This document shows, piece after piece, positions 36,679 to 45,578 of a DNA stretch of 64,000 nt. The position numbers and the translations under genes were made by a program. The stretch's first letter is position 1. The number at the start of each line of letters is the position of its first letter. Under the pieces are notes generated by a model. The model was not told where the DNA came from, did not search any database, and saw nothing but the letters and a program-made list of their open reading frames with translations. Location of the stretch: positions 1 to 64,000 of the forward strand of contig CACXPH010000004.1 of the NCBI GenBank assembly GCA_902769535.1. The letters are read 5' to 3'. Source of the stretch: an uncultured Bacteroidales bacterium (GTDB lineage Bacteria; Bacteroidota; Bacteroidia; Bacteroidales; Paludibacteraceae).

Positions 36679-37418
36679 AGATATATCTCTTGGGGATAAA
36701 TGATTTCAACTAACGACAAACCTTCAGCAGGCGCTGAGTGCCCGGCTTTGCAGCGATCATGTGCCTCGATCACTTGTTGGAACTGCTCCTTGGTCATTCG
36801 ACCTTTGCCTACTTCAAACAGTGTACCCACCACGGCTCGCACCATATTCCGTAAGAACCGATCGGCACGAATAACGAAATACGCTTCCGTCTCGTTCTCC
36901 TGTACCCATTTCGCCTCTCGCACATCGCAGATAGTAGTCTTCACGTCTGTATGCGCACGGCAGAAAGAAGCAAAATCCTGACGACCTAATAAGCACTTAG
37001 CTGCCTCATTCATAGCAGTAAAGTCTAGGATTGGTAGGACTCTGGTACGATATTGGTAGGTAAAAGGGTCCTTTTTAGTAGTTATTCGGTAGTAATAGGT
37101 GCGCTCTAAGGCATCGAACCGCGCATGCGCGTCGTCCTTCACCGGCACAATCGAAAGCACGGCTATCGAGTTTGGCAATAGGTTATTCAGTCTTGCGCCT
37201 AGATTAACAGGAACAGCCTTATCTACATCAAAATGCGCTACCATCTGTTCGGCATGAACGCCTGCATCCGTTCGACCTGCAAACGTCAAGGCCACAGGCG
37301 TTCGTAAGATGGTGGCAAAAGCCGCTTCCATCTCTGCCTGTACCGTGTTTCCGTTCGGTTGTGTCTGCGAACCGTGGAAATCTGTGCCTCTATATGTGAA
37401 ACTAATGAAGTAACGCAT
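36675..37418 (-). CDS. truA: tRNA pseudouridine(38-40) synthase
   Basis: 247 residues from the start MRYFISFTYRGTDFHGSQ at 37418; the frame continues upstream, but that part overlaps the flippase and is not family-like. TruA isomerises uridines 38-40 in the anticodon arm of several tRNAs. The catalytic Asp lies in FAGRTDAGVHAEQMVAH, the family signature; ARFDALERTYYYRI and RFLRNMVRAVVGTL also match. Overlaps: 17 bp with the flippase upstream, 4 bp with the GH28 gene downstream. Confidence 0.96.
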   Translation of the reverse strand: MRYFISFTYRGTDFHGSQTQPNGNTVQAEMEAAFATILRTPVALTFAGRTDAGVHAEQMVAHFDVDKAVPVNLGARLNNLLPNSIAVLSIVPVKDDAHARFDALERTYYYRITTKKDPFTYQYRTRVLPILDFTAMNEAAKCLLGRQDFASFCRAHTDVKTTICDVREAKWVQENETEAYFVIRADRFLRNMVRAVVGTLFEVGKGRMTKEQFQQVIEAHDRCKAGHSAPAEGLSLVEIIYPQEIYL

Positions 37419-38907
37419 TGATTTCCGGTGATAATTTTGCTTTGTAGGCAATGAGCGCACCGCCTCCGATAATAACCAAACTACGCACAATGCTGTCGAG
37501 CCATATATGCATAGCTGGCAAATAACTTTGCCATGCCCAGTTGAGCGCAAAGAGCACTATTAGCAGCAACGCGATGTACCACCAGTTTTTGTCCACTATG
37601 TGGAAATGACCTAAAGGCACTACGGTTGCAATAATCAGCACGTAGTACAAACCGTACGAGAGCAGGTTACTCAATGCCGCACCTTCCATGCCATACAACG
37701 GCACAAGGTAGTTATTGAGTACCAACGCACTCACGGTCAGAATAAGCGACAACAGCAGACTGAACGCGTAGTACCGCGAGTAGTTCAATGCCGTGAAGCA
37801 GATAGAGAATGTTCCCAAAACCAATTGGCTAACACCCAGAATAAGCACTACGTTCTTTGCTGCGGCAAACGTAGCACCGTTTGGTAAAATATAGAAAATA
37901 AGATCGATATTTACCCAAATGAGCAACAAGATAAATCCTCCGACCAGTAGCATGTTTCGCGTTACTTGTTTGACCAGGATCGAACATTGTTCGCGATCAT
38001 CTTCCTTGATAGCCCGTGCTAACTGTGGCGATGCGATAGCGGCTACGGATCGGTTCGGTACGCTTACCAGTACCGCCATATAGGTAGCAATCGCAAAGAT
38101 ACCTGTCGTGTCCAGACCCATCTTGGCTGTCACAAAGAATGATGAAAGGGTAGGCGCAAGCACCGTTGTGACAGCGGATAGTATCAAAAAGCCGGTGTAG
38201 ATCAGGTAGCGACGCACTAATTGATGATTAGCCTTCAGAAAACTCCAATCAGGCCGCAGGTTGATTCGTTTGAGCGAGAAGGAAGAATCGTTCCCTTTTA
38301 GGGAAAAGAAGTAGCAGATGTTAATCAACGCGGCAAGCGCGTAGTTCACACATAGACCAATCACGAACCCGTCTAACGACAGCACACGGAAAGCATAGAG
38401 CAGGTAGAGTGCCAACAAGCCGACACGAACAATCAACTCTCGTGTCGCACGCGGCAGCACAATGTGCATCAATACGTTACACGTCGATTCACAGATTGTC
38501 TGGTAGAGCATGAAGAACGCTAACGGAAGTACGAAATAGTAATACTCCACGAACAGCGGAGATTTATCGCCGAACCACGCGCCGAGCGGTACACTACATG
38601 CCCAATAGAGTACTGCGAACAGAAGGAAGCCGATGAACGGCACCACTAATGCCCAGAAGAAGAAACCATGATCTTCTTCACTGTCTTTCTCTTTAAAATA
38701 CGGATAGAACCGGATAACACTCGCATTCGTCCCTAATTGCGCCAAACCGATAAAGAGGGTCGCTGCATCGATAAGCACTCGTGCCAACCCGATTTCCTCG
38801 GTTGTGAGGAAACGGGTTAACACGAAGAACGTGGTGACAACGCCTACGGCGATGCCTAGATAGGTCACTATCGTACCACGAATCGATTGCTTAGCGATAA
38901 CTCCCAT
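37402..38907 (-). CDS. Wzx-type polysaccharide flippase (MOP superfamily)
   Basis: 501 residues with about 14 membrane segments. MOP-superfamily (RfbX/MurJ-like) exporter that flips lipid-linked sugars across the inner membrane. Marker segments are an N-terminal GTIVTYLGIAVGVVTTFFVL and the following FLTTEEIGLARVLIDAATLF. The start overlaps the FKBP stop by one base (TAATG), so translation is coupled. A second flippase occurs at 41274-42743 with little similarity at sight, so the two probably move different substrates. The substrate is not shown by the sequence. Confidence 0.88.
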   Translation of the reverse strand: MGVIAKQSIRGTIVTYLGIAVGVVTTFFVLTRFLTTEEIGLARVLIDAATLFIGLAQLGTNASVIRFYPYFKEKDSEEDHGFFFWALVVPFIGFLLFAVLYWACSVPLGAWFGDKSPLFVEYYYFVLPLAFFMLYQTICESTCNVLMHIVLPRATRELIVRVGLLALYLLYAFRVLSLDGFVIGLCVNYALAALINICYFFSLKGNDSSFSLKRINLRPDWSFLKANHQLVRRYLIYTGFLILSAVTTVLAPTLSSFFVTAKMGLDTTGIFAIATYMAVLVSVPNRSVAAIASPQLARAIKEDDREQCSILVKQVTRNMLLVGGFILLLIWVNIDLIFYILPNGATFAAAKNVVLILGVSQLVLGTFSICFTALNYSRYYAFSLLLSLILTVSALVLNNYLVPLYGMEGAALSNLLSYGLYYVLIIATVVPLGHFHIVDKNWWYIALLLIVLFALNWAWQSYLPAMHIWLDSIVRSLVIIGGGALIAYKAKLSPEINALLH

Positions 38908-40151
38908 TACTTAATCTCCAGTAACTCAACTGTGAAGATAAGGGCTGCGTACGGAGGGATCGATTGACCTGCTCCGCGCTCGCCGTATCCTAATTCATAC
39001 GGGATATACAGTTTATACTTCGAACCAACGGACATCAACTGCAGACCTTCCGTCCAGCCTTTGATAACACCGTTGAGCGGGAACTCAATAGGCTCGCCAC
39101 GCTGATAACTGCTGTCGAAGACAGTACCGTCAACGAGCGTACCTTCGTAATGAACTTTTACCGTCTGTTCTGCCGTCGGCTTCGGACCCTTGCCTTGAAC
39201 CAATACTTCGTATTGCAAACCGCTCTCGGTTACTTTCACTTCCTCGCGCAGCGCATTCTCCTGCAAGAACTGCTCGCCAGCAGCCTTCGTCTCACCGTAC
39301 TTCTTGTTGTTCAGCACCGTTTGTACGTATTCGTTAGCTGCTTGAGCGTCCATCTGCTCGGTGTAGTTATACAGACCGTTGATGAAACCTTGCTTGATCA
39401 TGTCGTAGTTCGTCTCCAGACCGGCTACGCCTAACAATCCGACCGACTCTTGCTCGCGAATGGCGTTACCGATGTTCTTTGCTACCGAAACCAATTGCGG
39501 GTTACGAATCTCTTGCTTCATGCCCTTCACTACATTATCCAGGAACTCATCAATAGCGTTACCGGTGGTGTCCTCAGCCAGAAGGTACTTGTTGACTTGT
39601 GCACCGTTAGCATAACCGAACGCATAGTTGAGCGAATCCAAGGCATTGTTCAACGTCACAGTCTTGGCTTTGCGTGGGCACTTAGCATAAACGACCTTTG
39701 CTTCCGGCATCTCTTGATGCGACTGGAAACAACTCATCACGAAGGTCTCCACTTCGTCTTCCTTCATAACGGTGGTGTCCTTGTACAGCGCGTTAACCAG
39801 ACCTTGCAAGAATAACTTCTCATTCAGCGTCCATCCTTCACGCTCAGCCAAACCTTTGGTCTCGAAGCTCTTAATCGAAGAACCGAACTGACGACCTGCC
39901 TGCTCGATCTCGTTGAGTTTCTCCTCTTTGTCCAGATAAGCCGCTTCGAGCGCGTCGATAAACTCTGCAACGGTCTCATCGCTGCTGTCGTTCGCGAGGT
40001 AATATTGCTTGAGTTGCAGACCGTTCACCAGACCTAAAGCATAGTTCAAAGAGTCTGTCTCATTGTTCAATTGGGCGTCTTGTGCCTTGTAACTGTTGCC
40101 GCAGGAAACCATTGCTAGTGCGGCGAGGAAAAAAATACTAATTTTTTTCAT
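38907..40151 (-). CDS. FKBP-type prolyl isomerase, lipoprotein, with duplicated N-terminal domain
   Basis: 414 residues from [20 protein letters not shown] at 40151 (lipobox VSCG); a frame extension to 40187 is formed by a repeat array. Two similar FKBP_N-like modules follow: [19 protein letters not shown] (about 24-135) and [19 protein letters not shown] (about 152-265), each with DEFLD or EFIDAL helices. The FKBP catalytic domain is at about 300-414 ([38 protein letters not shown]). The protein would speed prolyl isomerisation and assist folding in the periplasm. The duplicated dimerisation-type module is unusual. The gene follows a second FKBP gene. Confidence 0.9.
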   Translation of the reverse strand: MKKISIFFLAALAMVSCGNSYKAQDAQLNNETDSLNYALGLVNGLQLKQYYLANDSSDETVAEFIDALEAAYLDKEEKLNEIEQAGRQFGSSIKSFETKGLAEREGWTLNEKLFLQGLVNALYKDTTVMKEDEVETFVMSCFQSHQEMPEAKVVYAKCPRKAKTVTLNNALDSLNYAFGYANGAQVNKYLLAEDTTGNAIDEFLDNVVKGMKQEIRNPQLVSVAKNIGNAIREQESVGLLGVAGLETNYDMIKQGFINGLYNYTEQMDAQAANEYVQTVLNNKKYGETKAAGEQFLQENALREEVKVTESGLQYEVLVQGKGPKPTAEQTVKVHYEGTLVDGTVFDSSYQRGEPIEFPLNGVIKGWTEGLQLMSVGSKYKLYIPYELGYGERGAGQSIPPYAALIFTVELLEIK

Positions 40152-40183
40152 TTGTGATTTATAATTTATGATTTGTGATTTAC
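40149..40183. repeat. 7-bp tandem array, 5 units, between the two FKBP genes
   Basis: Units catttgt, gatttat, aatttat, gatttgt, gatttac. It contains the stop codon of the upstream FKBP gene (40180-40182) and its last unit reaches the start codon of the next (40149-40151). Confidence 0.85.
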
Positions 40184-40695
40184 TCAATTCCTAAAAGTTC
40201 TACTGTAAAAATTAATGCAGCATAGGGCGGAATAGATGCACCTGCACCGTGCTCGCCGTAAGCGAGTTGATACGGGATGAAGAATTTGTACTTCGAGCCG
40301 ACGGACATCAGTTGCAGACCTTCTGTCCAACCTTTGATCACACCATTCAACGGGAATGCAATCGACTCGCCGCGTTTATAACTGCTGTCGAAGACGGTAC
40401 CGTCAATGAGCGTACCTTCATAATGTACACGTACGGAGTCTGTCGCTTTCGGTTTCTGACCAATCGTAGCTTCCAGCACTTCGTACTGCAAACCGCTCTC
40501 TGTTACCTTTACGCCTTCGCGTTTGGCATTTTCTGCGAGGAACTTCTCGCCTTCCTCTTTGGCTTTCGCAGACATGTTCAGCACGAGATCAATGCCTGCT
40601 TTGAACTCCTCATAGTTGAGTTCTTTCTCTCCGTATTGCATCAGATATTGAGCCACGGAGGTTCCTAATTGAAACGATAAAGAATTTGTGTTCAT
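40180..40695 (-). CDS. FKBP-type prolyl isomerase
   Basis: 171 residues. An N-terminal FKBP_N-like helical part (about 1-65, [21 protein letters not shown]) precedes the FKBP domain (about 75-171): [23 protein letters not shown] and [22 protein letters not shown], with the aromatic and Asp residues of an active site. No signal peptide, so it is cytoplasmic, in contrast to the lipoprotein paralogue downstream. It lies 1 bp after the riboflavin synthase gene. The two FKBP genes probably arose by tandem duplication. Confidence 0.93.
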   Translation of the reverse strand: MNTNSLSFQLGTSVAQYLMQYGEKELNYEEFKAGIDLVLNMSAKAKEEGEKFLAENAKREGVKVTESGLQYEVLEATIGQKPKATDSVRVHYEGTLIDGTVFDSSYKRGESIAFPLNGVIKGWTEGLQLMSVGSKYKFFIPYQLAYGEHGAGASIPPYAALIFTVELLGIE

Positions 40696-40696
40696 T

Positions 40697-41320
40697 TTAT
40701 TTGTTGTTTAAAATCGCTGCATAGCGGGAGAGGTATTTGCCGAGGATGTCGAACTCGATATTGACCACGGCGCCTACCTCTATATATTTGAAATTCGTAT
40801 TCTCTTCGGTGTACGGGATGATACACACGGATACATACCCTTTGTCACCTTGTATATCCGGTTCGCAGACCGTCAGACTCACGCCGTTGATCGTAACCGA
40901 ACCTTTATCCACGCAGAAATAGCCGCGTTCAATCATCTCTTTCGAACTGTCGTACTCAAAGCGGTAGTACCAACTGCCGTCCGTCTCTTTGGCTTGTATA
41001 CATACGGCTTTCTGGTCTACGTGCCCTTGCACGATGTGTCCGTCCAAACGACCACCCATCAGCATGGAGCGTTCTACATTGACGAAGTCACCCTCTTTTA
41101 GCAAGTCGAGGTTCGTCAGACGTAGCGTCTCTTGCATGGCGGTTACCGTATAAAGGTCGCCTTCAATCTTCACTACCGTCAGACACACACCGTTGTGAGC
41201 AATCGACTGATCGATACTCAGCGGTTCGCCGAACGGGTTGCGAAGCGTGAAATGTTTATTGGTCTGCTCGGTCTCAACCTTGACGACCTGAGCCATTGTT
41301 TCTACGATTCCTGAGAACAT
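40697..41320 (-). CDS. ribE: Riboflavin synthase, alpha chain
   Basis: 207 residues. Makes riboflavin from two molecules of 6,7-dimethyl-8-ribityllumazine. The family start [16 protein letters not shown], the two lumazine-binding halves (first [21 protein letters not shown], cited in part as [11 protein letters not shown]; second [15 protein letters not shown]), and [13 protein letters not shown] are all present, with length as expected. The start overlaps the flippase stop by 47 bp; no nearby Met is better. Other rib genes are not in this window. Confidence 0.96.
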   Translation of the reverse strand: MFSGIVETMAQVVKVETEQTNKHFTLRNPFGEPLSIDQSIAHNGVCLTVVKIEGDLYTVTAMQETLRLTNLDLLKEGDFVNVERSMLMGGRLDGHIVQGHVDQKAVCIQAKETDGSWYYRFEYDSSKEMIERGYFCVDKGSVTINGVSLTVCEPDIQGDKGYVSVCIIPYTEENTNFKYIEVGAVVNIEFDILGKYLSRYAAILNNK

Positions 41321-42743
41321 TGATGTAGTTTTTTATTGGAAAATCTAATTTACATAGGATGACCAGATAAATCATCAGCAGTACGGTGCCGATTGCCATC
41401 ATGATCCATATGTTATGTGTATAATACAGACGGATTGCGTAGTACACTGCTAACAAACCGATGGTCAAAGAGGTGTACAGTAAGATCCGTTGGATGTCGT
41501 ACGGGATCGGTGCTTTCTTCTGACCGATGAAATAGGAGAGGAGCATAATCACGAAGTAGCATACAAGACTACTACCGCAACTTGCCCAGTACCCGATAAG
41601 CGGTACACCTACAATCTGCAGTACAAGTGTAATAATCAATCCGATGAGTGAGAAATACGCTCCCCACTTAGTCTCATCCGTCAGTTTGTACCAGAAACTG
41701 AGGTTGAAATAGACGCCTTGGAACACGTACGTCCACAAAACAACCGGCACAATCTTCAGTCCCTCCCAATAGGCACTCGAGACAATATACCGGAAAATAT
41801 CCAGATAGAAAATTACGCCTAACAAAATCAAGTACGAGAAGATGATATAATACTTCATCGCGTCTGCATAGGCCTCGACAGACTGCCTGTCCTTATGCTT
41901 GGCAAACACAAACGGCTCGTACGCATAGCGGAACGCCTGGGTGAACATCATCATCACCATCGCCACCTTAAAGCAAGCACCGTAAATACCCAATTGTGCC
42001 TGTGCGTCGGCACCCGTGTATAGGTACGGAAATAGTATACGATCGAGCGTCTGGTTCATGATGCCGGCAACGCCGAGCACCAGCAGTGGCAGCGAATAGC
42101 GTAACATCTGCTTGAGCACCTGTGCGTCATAATGTCCGCCTTTGGGTAAGGTGAACGGTAACAGACACAGGGTCTGAATAATGGTGGCCAGGATATTACT
42201 GAGGAAGACATAGAAAACGTCATTCAGTCCCAATACAACTAAGAACAGCAGGTTGAACCCTATGTTCAGTACTACAAACAGCAGTTTGAGCGCGGCGAAC
42301 AAGATCGGGCGTTTCTGATAACGAAGGTAAGCAAACGGAATACACGCAAAAGCATCTAAGGCCACCGTGATAGCCATCATTGTGATGAACGATTCGTGAC
42401 CGGAATAACCCATGCCGTCTGCAATCGGTTGCTGGAATACCACGACGAGCAGCGCAAAGAGAGTACTGGTACTGAGCAGCGTCAGGAAAGCCGTTTTATA
42501 TACGCTCTTGGCATCGTAATCCTCACGATTGGCAAAGCGGAAGAATCCCGTCTCCATGCCATACGTCAGAATCACTAACAGCAATGCTGTCCAAGCATAC
42601 AAGTTCGTCACGATGCCGTAGTCATCCGTTCGCGCCAGCACATAGGTGTACAACGGCACCAACAGGTAGTTTAAAAACTTACCTATGATACTACTCAACC
42701 CATAAATGGCGGTGTCCTTCGCCAAGGATTTCATCTCACTCAT
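41274..42743 (-). CDS. Polysaccharide biosynthesis flippase (MOP superfamily)
   Basis: 489 residues, about 14 membrane segments. Begins MSEMKSLAKDTAIYGLSSIIGKFLNYLLVPLYT (family start given in part as DTAIYGLSSIIGKFLNYLL), typical of oligosaccharide flippases that export lipid-linked glycans. Charged residues are confined to loops. It overlaps rsmI by 8 bp and riboflavin synthase by 47 bp. An alternative start at MKSLAKDT (42734) is equally possible. No glycosyltransferase is adjacent, so its substrate cannot be inferred from context. Confidence 0.88.
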   Translation of the reverse strand: MSEMKSLAKDTAIYGLSSIIGKFLNYLLVPLYTYVLARTDDYGIVTNLYAWTALLLVILTYGMETGFFRFANREDYDAKSVYKTAFLTLLSTSTLFALLVVVFQQPIADGMGYSGHESFITMMAITVALDAFACIPFAYLRYQKRPILFAALKLLFVVLNIGFNLLFLVVLGLNDVFYVFLSNILATIIQTLCLLPFTLPKGGHYDAQVLKQMLRYSLPLLVLGVAGIMNQTLDRILFPYLYTGADAQAQLGIYGACFKVAMVMMMFTQAFRYAYEPFVFAKHKDRQSVEAYADAMKYYIIFSYLILLGVIFYLDIFRYIVSSAYWEGLKIVPVVLWTYVFQGVYFNLSFWYKLTDETKWGAYFSLIGLIITLVLQIVGVPLIGYWASCGSSLVCYFVIMLLSYFIGQKKAPIPYDIQRILLYTSLTIGLLAVYYAIRLYYTHNIWIMMAIGTVLLMIYLVILCKLDFPIKNYINVLRNRRNNGSGRQG

Positions 42744-43401
42744 TGCCTGCTACACAAATGACTATTTCGCCTTTTGGAGGCGTTTGTTTGAAATGTGCTA
42801 TTAACTCTGCCAGTGTGCCACGAACCGTTTCTTCATGCACTTTACTTATCTCACGCGTCACACTTGCCTTGCGCTCTTCGCTGCATACAGATGCTAATTG
42901 TTCCAGCGTCTTTACCAACCGGAATGGCGACTCATAGACAATGAACGTTTGGTCTAAGGATGCCAAGTACTGTAACCGCGTTTGTCTTCCTTTCTTTTGC
43001 GGCAGGAAGCCTTCGAAATAGAAGTGGTTATTCGGTAGTCCGCTATCCACGAGTGCCGGCACAAAAGCTGTGGCACCCGGCAGACACTGCACTTCCACTT
43101 CCGCTTCGGCTGCTGCACGAACAAGGAAGAAACCAGGATCACTGATCGCCGGTGTACCGGCATCAGAGATCAACGCGATATTAGCACCAGCCTTCAGGCG
43201 CTCCACGATATCGGCACTCGTCTCATGCTCATTGAACTTATGATGGCTCTTGAGCGGCGTGTGGATGTCGAAATGCTGCAAGAGGATACCGCTCGTGCGC
43301 GTATCCTCCGCTAAAATCAAATCCACAGATTTCAGCACTTCAATCGCGCGGAACGTGATGTCCTGCAGATTGCCTACCGGTGTTGGAACGATATACAGCA
43401 T
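42736..43401 (-). CDS. rsmI: 16S rRNA (cytidine 2'-O)-methyltransferase RsmI
   Basis: 221 residues. Methylates the 2'-OH of C1402 in 16S rRNA together with RsmH. Tetrapyrrole-methylase fold: LYIVPTPVGNLQDITFRAI, ILAEDTRTSGILL, LISDAGTPAISDPGF and LPGATAFVPALVDSGL match the RsmI family exactly. The C-terminal ELIAHFKQTPPKGEIVI completes the normal length. It lies directly after the coiled-coil protein gene and overlaps the flippase start by 8 bp. Confidence 0.96.
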   Translation of the reverse strand: MLYIVPTPVGNLQDITFRAIEVLKSVDLILAEDTRTSGILLQHFDIHTPLKSHHKFNEHETSADIVERLKAGANIALISDAGTPAISDPGFFLVRAAAEAEVEVQCLPGATAFVPALVDSGLPNNHFYFEGFLPQKKGRQTRLQYLASLDQTFIVYESPFRLVKTLEQLASVCSEERKASVTREISKVHEETVRGTLAELIAHFKQTPPKGEIVICVAGNE

Positions 43402-43980
43402 TTATCCGAAACGTCTGTGAAGGGTTACAAGGAACTGCTGATACGTGTTACTCTCCGTGTCCCAGTTGAAGCGACTGATATAACTCATCGCCTCGTCAAA
43501 CGAACCTAACTCGTTCAACTCCGTCAACGTGCGTTGCATCAATTCGGCATTCTGACCGAACAGCTCACGTTGGTAGAGGAAACGGTCACCTAAAGAAATA
43601 GCTAGGCGAATATCATCCACGGCTTTTCCGTACATAGCGGCCTTCGGCGAAGCTACCTCTTCTACAACCGGCTCAGGAGTCACTACAGGTTCCGGCTCAG
43701 CGATAGGTAGTTCCGGTTCTTTAGCAGGCTCAGCCACGGGTGCAGCCATTACCACCGGCTTCTCAACAACGACTTCCTTAATTACCTCCACCGGCTTCTC
43801 TACCTCTACAACCTTCTCAACTACCTTCTCTACCACCTGAGGTTCGGGTGTCGGAGCGTTCTTTAACTCCTCTATATCCGCCTCCAGCGAAGCGATAATC
43901 GCTTCGTTATTGGCTTGTGCTTCCTCAAGTGCCGCAATACGCGCCTCGAGAGTCTCAAAATATTTAATGAGTTCGTCCAT
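43402..43980 (-). CDS. Coiled-coil/proline-rich protein of unknown function
   Basis: 192 residues. An N-terminal coiled coil (about 3-42, FETLEARIAALEEAQANNEA) is followed by a Val/Glu/Pro-rich linker (about 43-115), then a conserved-looking C-terminal domain (about 118-192) with DDIRLAISLGDRFLYQRELF and ELNELGSFDEAMSYISRFNWD. I recognise the C-terminal type from Bacteroidales but no function. The start codon overlaps the peptide-transporter stop by one base (TAATG), so it is coupled to that gene. No signal peptide. The linker may span the envelope or act as a flexible tether. Confidence 0.8.
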   Translation of the reverse strand: MDELIKYFETLEARIAALEEAQANNEAIIASLEADIEELKNAPTPEPQVVEKVVEKVVEVEKPVEVIKEVVVEKPVVMAAPVAEPAKEPELPIAEPEPVVTPEPVVEEVASPKAAMYGKAVDDIRLAISLGDRFLYQRELFGQNAELMQRTLTELNELGSFDEAMSYISRFNWDTESNTYQQFLVTLHRRFG

Positions 43981-45521
43981 TATTTTGTTGCGTCTTCTAA
44001 TTTACCCATCATTGCGAACATAAAGATAGCGGCTACAAGGCAAACACCGATGAATACGCTCCATACGAGCCACAGCGGCAGATTACCCCAGAGGAAACCA
44101 CCAACCGATACAAGGAAGTTACCGAGTGCGGTAGCAACAAACCAACCACCCATCATCATTCCTTTGTATTGCGGAGGAGCTACCTTGCTGACAAACGAGA
44201 TACCCATCGGACTGAGTAACAACTCGCCGAAAGTAAGAACCAGATACGTCATGATCAGCACGTTCGAATTTACCATCAACGGACTCTCACCTGCTTCCAA
44301 AGCTGCCTCTTGTGCGTTCGGCGTCAGCAAACCAATCGAGCAGAAAGCCATCACGGCATACGCTGCGGCTGCTACCAACATTCCATATGCAATCTTACGC
44401 GGCGCACTCGGTTCTTTGCCTTTCTTGGCAAGCGCACCGAAGATAGCCATGCTAACCGGCGTCAGCGCTACTACATAGAAGGGGTTGAACTGCTGGAAGA
44501 TAGGAGCGGAAATACCCAGCTCTGCCGGGTGATGGAAATATTGATAAGCCAAAACGCCTACAATAGCCACGGTTACTGCACCCCAAATAGATTTGGATTT
44601 GGCCGTTCCTTCGCCGAAGATACCAAATAAACCATATACACCAATAGCAACCAAAACCAGGTTCCAGATGTTGAATGCCATCGTCTGTGCACCCGTTACA
44701 ACCGGATTAACAAACTTATCGGCGAAATAGGTCAGCGTCAGACCATTCTGGTGGAAGGCCATCCAGAAGAAGATAACTACTGCGAATACCAGACACAATG
44801 CCACAATGCGTTTCTTGGTCTGCTCCGGAGATAACTCATCTACCTTCTGACCACTCGCTGCGGCTTGCTTGGCGGTGTTCTCTACGTGCTTGAACCAAGG
44901 ACGGCAAGCGTAATAAATAGCGATACTCAGTACGAGCGAAGCACAGGCTACCGCAAAGGCAAAGTGATAACTGTCGTTCACGCTCACGCCAAGCGACTCA
45001 TGAGCCCAAGCCATGATCTTCACAGCGGCTGTCGGAGCGAACATGGCACCTACGTTAATCGCCATATAGAACAACGAGAATGCAGCGTCGCGACGGTCTG
45101 CGTACTGCGGGTCGTCATAGAGGTTACCTACCATCACTTGCAGGTTACCTTTGAACAAACCGGTACCGAACGAGATCAGTACCAACGCACCGATCATACC
45201 GGTCATGGCGACAGCCGTACTACCGTACTCAATGCCTCCCATAGGAATGGCCAGCAGTACGTAACCAAGGAACATAATGATAATACCGATTGTCACGCAC
45301 TTACCATAACCGATCTTGTCGGCTATAATACCACCAAGTAACGGTAAGAAATACACAAATGCCAGGAACGTGGAGTAGATAGCACCTGCTGCACCTGCTG
45401 ACAAACCAAAATTAGCGCGTAGGAACAGCGCAAAGACGGCTAACATCGTGTAGTAGCCGAAACGCTCGCCTGTGTTGGCTAAAGCGAGAGCAAAAAGCCC
45501 TTTGGGTTGATTCTTAAACAT
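43980..45521 (-). CDS. Proton-dependent oligopeptide transporter (POT family)
   Basis: 513 residues, about 14 membrane helices. Major facilitator of the PTR/POT family that takes up di- and tripeptides with protons. Family signatures: NTGERFGYYTMLAVFALFLR with the ExxERFxYY motif, FLPLLGGIIADKIGYGK, and GTGLFKGNLQVMVGNLY. No substrate-changing difference can be judged by eye. Only 55 bp, mostly an octamer array, separate it from ilvE with no promoter seen, so both are likely on one transcript. The coiled-coil gene follows by TAATG overlap. Confidence 0.94.
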   Translation of the reverse strand: MFKNQPKGLFALALANTGERFGYYTMLAVFALFLRANFGLSAGAAGAIYSTFLAFVYFLPLLGGIIADKIGYGKCVTIGIIIMFLGYVLLAIPMGGIEYGSTAVAMTGMIGALVLISFGTGLFKGNLQVMVGNLYDDPQYADRRDAAFSLFYMAINVGAMFAPTAAVKIMAWAHESLGVSVNDSYHFAFAVACASLVLSIAIYYACRPWFKHVENTAKQAAASGQKVDELSPEQTKKRIVALCLVFAVVIFFWMAFHQNGLTLTYFADKFVNPVVTGAQTMAFNIWNLVLVAIGVYGLFGIFGEGTAKSKSIWGAVTVAIVGVLAYQYFHHPAELGISAPIFQQFNPFYVVALTPVSMAIFGALAKKGKEPSAPRKIAYGMLVAAAAYAVMAFCSIGLLTPNAQEAALEAGESPLMVNSNVLIMTYLVLTFGELLLSPMGISFVSKVAPPQYKGMMMGGWFVATALGNFLVSVGGFLWGNLPLWLVWSVFIGVCLVAAIFMFAMMGKLEDATK

Positions 45522-45546
45522 AATTTATCTTGATTTTAATTGTTTG

Positions 45547-45578
45547 TCGTGGTCTCGTGGTCACGTAATCTCGTGATC
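45547..45578. repeat. 8-bp tandem array, 4 units, at ilvE end
   Basis: Units tcgtggtc twice, acgtaatc, tcgtgatc. The ilvE stop codon (45577-45579) overlaps its last bases. Confidence 0.85.

Noticed and set aside
37419-37550. N-terminal extension of truA
   Set aside because: The extension is antisense-free but overlaps the flippase C-terminus in another frame and lacks TruA likeness; MRYFISFTY is the family start.
40152-40187. FKBP lipoprotein start at 40187
   Set aside because: The additional residues are coded by the heptamer array and would place charged residues before the signal peptide; MKKISIFFL is the expected start.
43800-43980. Pro/Val/Glu-rich repeats of the coiled-coil protein as a DNA tandem array
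   Set aside because: The repetition is at protein level (VEKVVEKV type) with codon-level drift and is usual for flexible linkers; it has no fixed 7-, 8- or 11-bp period.
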